From a bacterium (lineage in GTDB: Bacteria > Pseudomonadota > Gammaproteobacteria > Burkholderiales > Burkholderiaceae_C): a stretch of DNA of 5,193 nt. Both the position numbers and the translations under genes were made by a program. Each line of letters opens with the position of its first letter. Within the stretch, counting starts at the first letter, position 1. The notes under the pieces were generated by a model. That model had not been told where the DNA came from. It was given only the letters and a program-made list of their open reading frames with translations, and made no database searches. Shown piece after piece: positions 4,031 through 5,193 of the stretch. The DNA lies in contig JAVBYK010000293.1 of NCBI GenBank assembly GCA_030824095.1, positions 1 through 5,193 on the forward strand, given 5' to 3'.

Positions 4031-5193
4031 ATGGCTTATACATACACTGAACGCAAGCGAATTCGCAAAAACTTCGGTAATCGCGATAGCGTGCTCGAAA
4101 TCCCCTACCTGTTGCAAATGCAAAAGGATGCCTACACGGCATTCTTGCAGGCAGACGTTGCACCCAAAAAGAGAACCGCCGAAGGTTTGCAAGCTGCGTT
4201 TGAAGCGGCATTCCCCATCGTCTCACACAATGGGTTTGTCGAGATGAAGTACCTGGAGTACAGCCTGGCAAAGCCCGCATTCGACGTGCGCGAGTGCCAG
4301 ACCCGGGGCCTGACCTTTGCATCGGCCGTGCGCGCCAAGGTTCAATTGATCATTTACGACCGTGAGTCCTCGACGTCACAAAACAAGGTGGTCAAGGAAG
4401 TCAAGGAGCAGGAAGTCTACATGGGCGAAGTGCCGCTGATGACGGGCAAGGGCTCGTTCATCATCAACGGTACCGAGCGCGTGATCGTGTCCCAGTTGCA
4501 CCGTTCACCCGGCGTATTCTTCGAGCACGACAAGGGCAAGACCCACAGCTCGGGCAAGTTGCTGTTCTCGGCACGCATCATTCCCTACCGCGGCTCCTGG
4601 CTGGACTTTGAGTTTGATCCCAAGGATCTGCTGTACTTCCGTGTCGACCGCCGCCGCAAGATGCCCGTCACGATTCTGCTCAAGGCCATTGGCCTGACCA
4701 ATGAATCCATTCTGGCCAACTTCTTCGTCAACGACAATTTCCGTCTGATGGACAGCGGCGCCCAGATGGAGTTTGTGGCTGAACGTCTGCGTGGCGAAGT
4801 CGCCCGTTTTGACATCACCGACAAGAGTGGCAAGGTCGTGGTCGCCAAGGACAAGCGCGTCACCGCCCGCCACACCCGTGAACTGGAGCAGTCGGCAACC
4901 ACGCATATCAGTGTGCCGGAAGACTTCCTGATCGGTCGTGTCGTGGCCCGCAACGTCATTGACGAGGACACCGGCGAAATCGTGGCCAAGGCCAATGAAG
5001 AGCTGACGGAAGCCCTGTTGAAGAAGCTGCGTCAGGCCGGCATTCAGGACCTGCCTTGCATTTACACCAACGAACTCGACCAGGGTGCCTACATCTCGCA
5101 AACCCTGCGTACCGATGAAACGGTGGACGAGTTTGCTGCCCGCGTTGCGATCTACCGCATGATGCGCCCCGGCGAGCCGCCAACGGAAGACGC
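4031..5193 (+). CDS. rpoB: DNA-directed RNA polymerase subunit beta, N-terminal part (3' truncated)
   Basis: This is the large catalytic beta subunit of RNA polymerase, which with beta' forms the active-site cleft and is the rifampicin target. The frame is open from ATG 4031 to the window end: 387 codons plus two bases, of about 1,350 expected. It starts MAYTYTERKRIRKNFGNRD, as in other Proteobacteria. The visible part covers the protrusion and the first lobe segment. The highly conserved block GSFIINGTERVIVSQLHRSP is at residues 141-160, and RMMRPGEPPTED is at the truncated end (376-387). The main rifampicin-resistance cluster lies beyond the window. CGGAG (4021-4025) is the ribosome binding site, five bases before ATG. 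The gene follows the rplL attenuators and would normally be followed by rpoC. No frameshift or odd residue is seen. Confidence 0.98.
   Translation, partial: MAYTYTERKRIRKNFGNRDSVLEIPYLLQMQKDAYTAFLQADVAPKKRTAEGLQAAFEAAFPIVSHNGFVEMKYLEYSLAKPAFDVRECQTRGLTFASAVRAKVQLIIYDRESSTSQNKVVKEVKEQEVYMGEVPLMTGKGSFIINGTERVIVSQLHRSPGVFFEHDKGKTHSSGKLLFSARIIPYRGSWLDFEFDPKDLLYFRVDRRRKMPVTILLKAIGLTNESILANFFVNDNFRLMDSGAQMEFVAERLRGEVARFDITDKSGKVVVAKDKRVTARHTRELEQSATTHISVPEDFLIGRVVARNVIDEDTGEIVAKANEELTEALLKKLRQAGIQDLPCIYTNELDQGAYISQTLRTDETVDEFAARVAIYRMMRPGEPPTED

Noticed and set aside
4505..5101. 198-codon minus-strand open frame
   Set aside because: It is antisense to the conserved rpoB coding sequence and is a codon-bias shadow.

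Overview
This is a conserved information-processing locus of a betaproteobacterium, with no accessory DNA. Gene order is the 3' end of tuf, tRNA-Trp, secE, nusG, rplK, rplA, rplJ, rplL and the 5' part of rpoB, all on the + strand. The tuf-trpT-secE-nusG-rplKAJL-rpoB arrangement is classical for Gamma- and Betaproteobacteria. The protein sequences (for example L10 starting MSLNRSEKEAV, L7/L12 starting MAFDKDAFLTALDSMTV, RpoB starting MAYTYTERKRIRK) and the moderately high GC suggest Burkholderiales, most likely Comamonadaceae. The genus cannot be fixed from this window.

Layout. Bases 1-118 are the last 38 codons of EF-Tu. Only 10 bases later comes tRNA-Trp (129-204, anticodon CCA), then a spacer with a perfect 11-bp hairpin (233-257). 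secE and nusG follow, overlapping by one base (TAATG). The 166-base nusG-rplK gap holds a candidate extended -10 promoter (1357-1384). It also holds a leader hairpin (1399-1443) with the layout of the L1 autoregulatory site known upstream of E. coli rplK. rplK and rplA abut without a gap, so they are probably translationally coupled. The 237-base rplA-rplJ gap holds a well-formed L10-type leader RNA (about 2629-2722), and rplJ starts at TTG behind a strong Shine-Dalgarno sequence. rplL follows after 42 bases. The 264-base rplL-rpoB gap carries two terminator/attenuator-like hairpins (3783-3815 and 3832-3865) and at least three further hairpins. rpoB then runs off the window end after 387 codons.

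How the genes work together. EF-Tu and tRNA-Trp serve elongation. SecE is the small essential subunit of the SecYEG translocon. NusG ties RNA polymerase to Rho or to the ribosome. L11, L1, L10 and L7/L12 form the GTPase-associated stalk and the L1 stalk of the large subunit. RpoB is the RNA polymerase beta subunit. Feedback is expected at two mRNA sites, L1 on rplK-rplA and L10(L7/L12) on rplJ-rplL. The attenuator before rpoB would let stalk proteins be made in excess of RNA polymerase.

I see no new multi-gene system here. What deserves a second look is the untranslated RNA: the two ribosomal-protein leaders, a possible long-range pairing that would mask the rplJ ribosome binding site, a palindrome overlapping the rplK promoter, and the hairpin cluster before rpoB. 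Long minus-strand open frames (for example 1427-2404 and 595-1320) are shadows of the real genes. Comparisons with E. coli sequences are from memory and were not checked by alignment.
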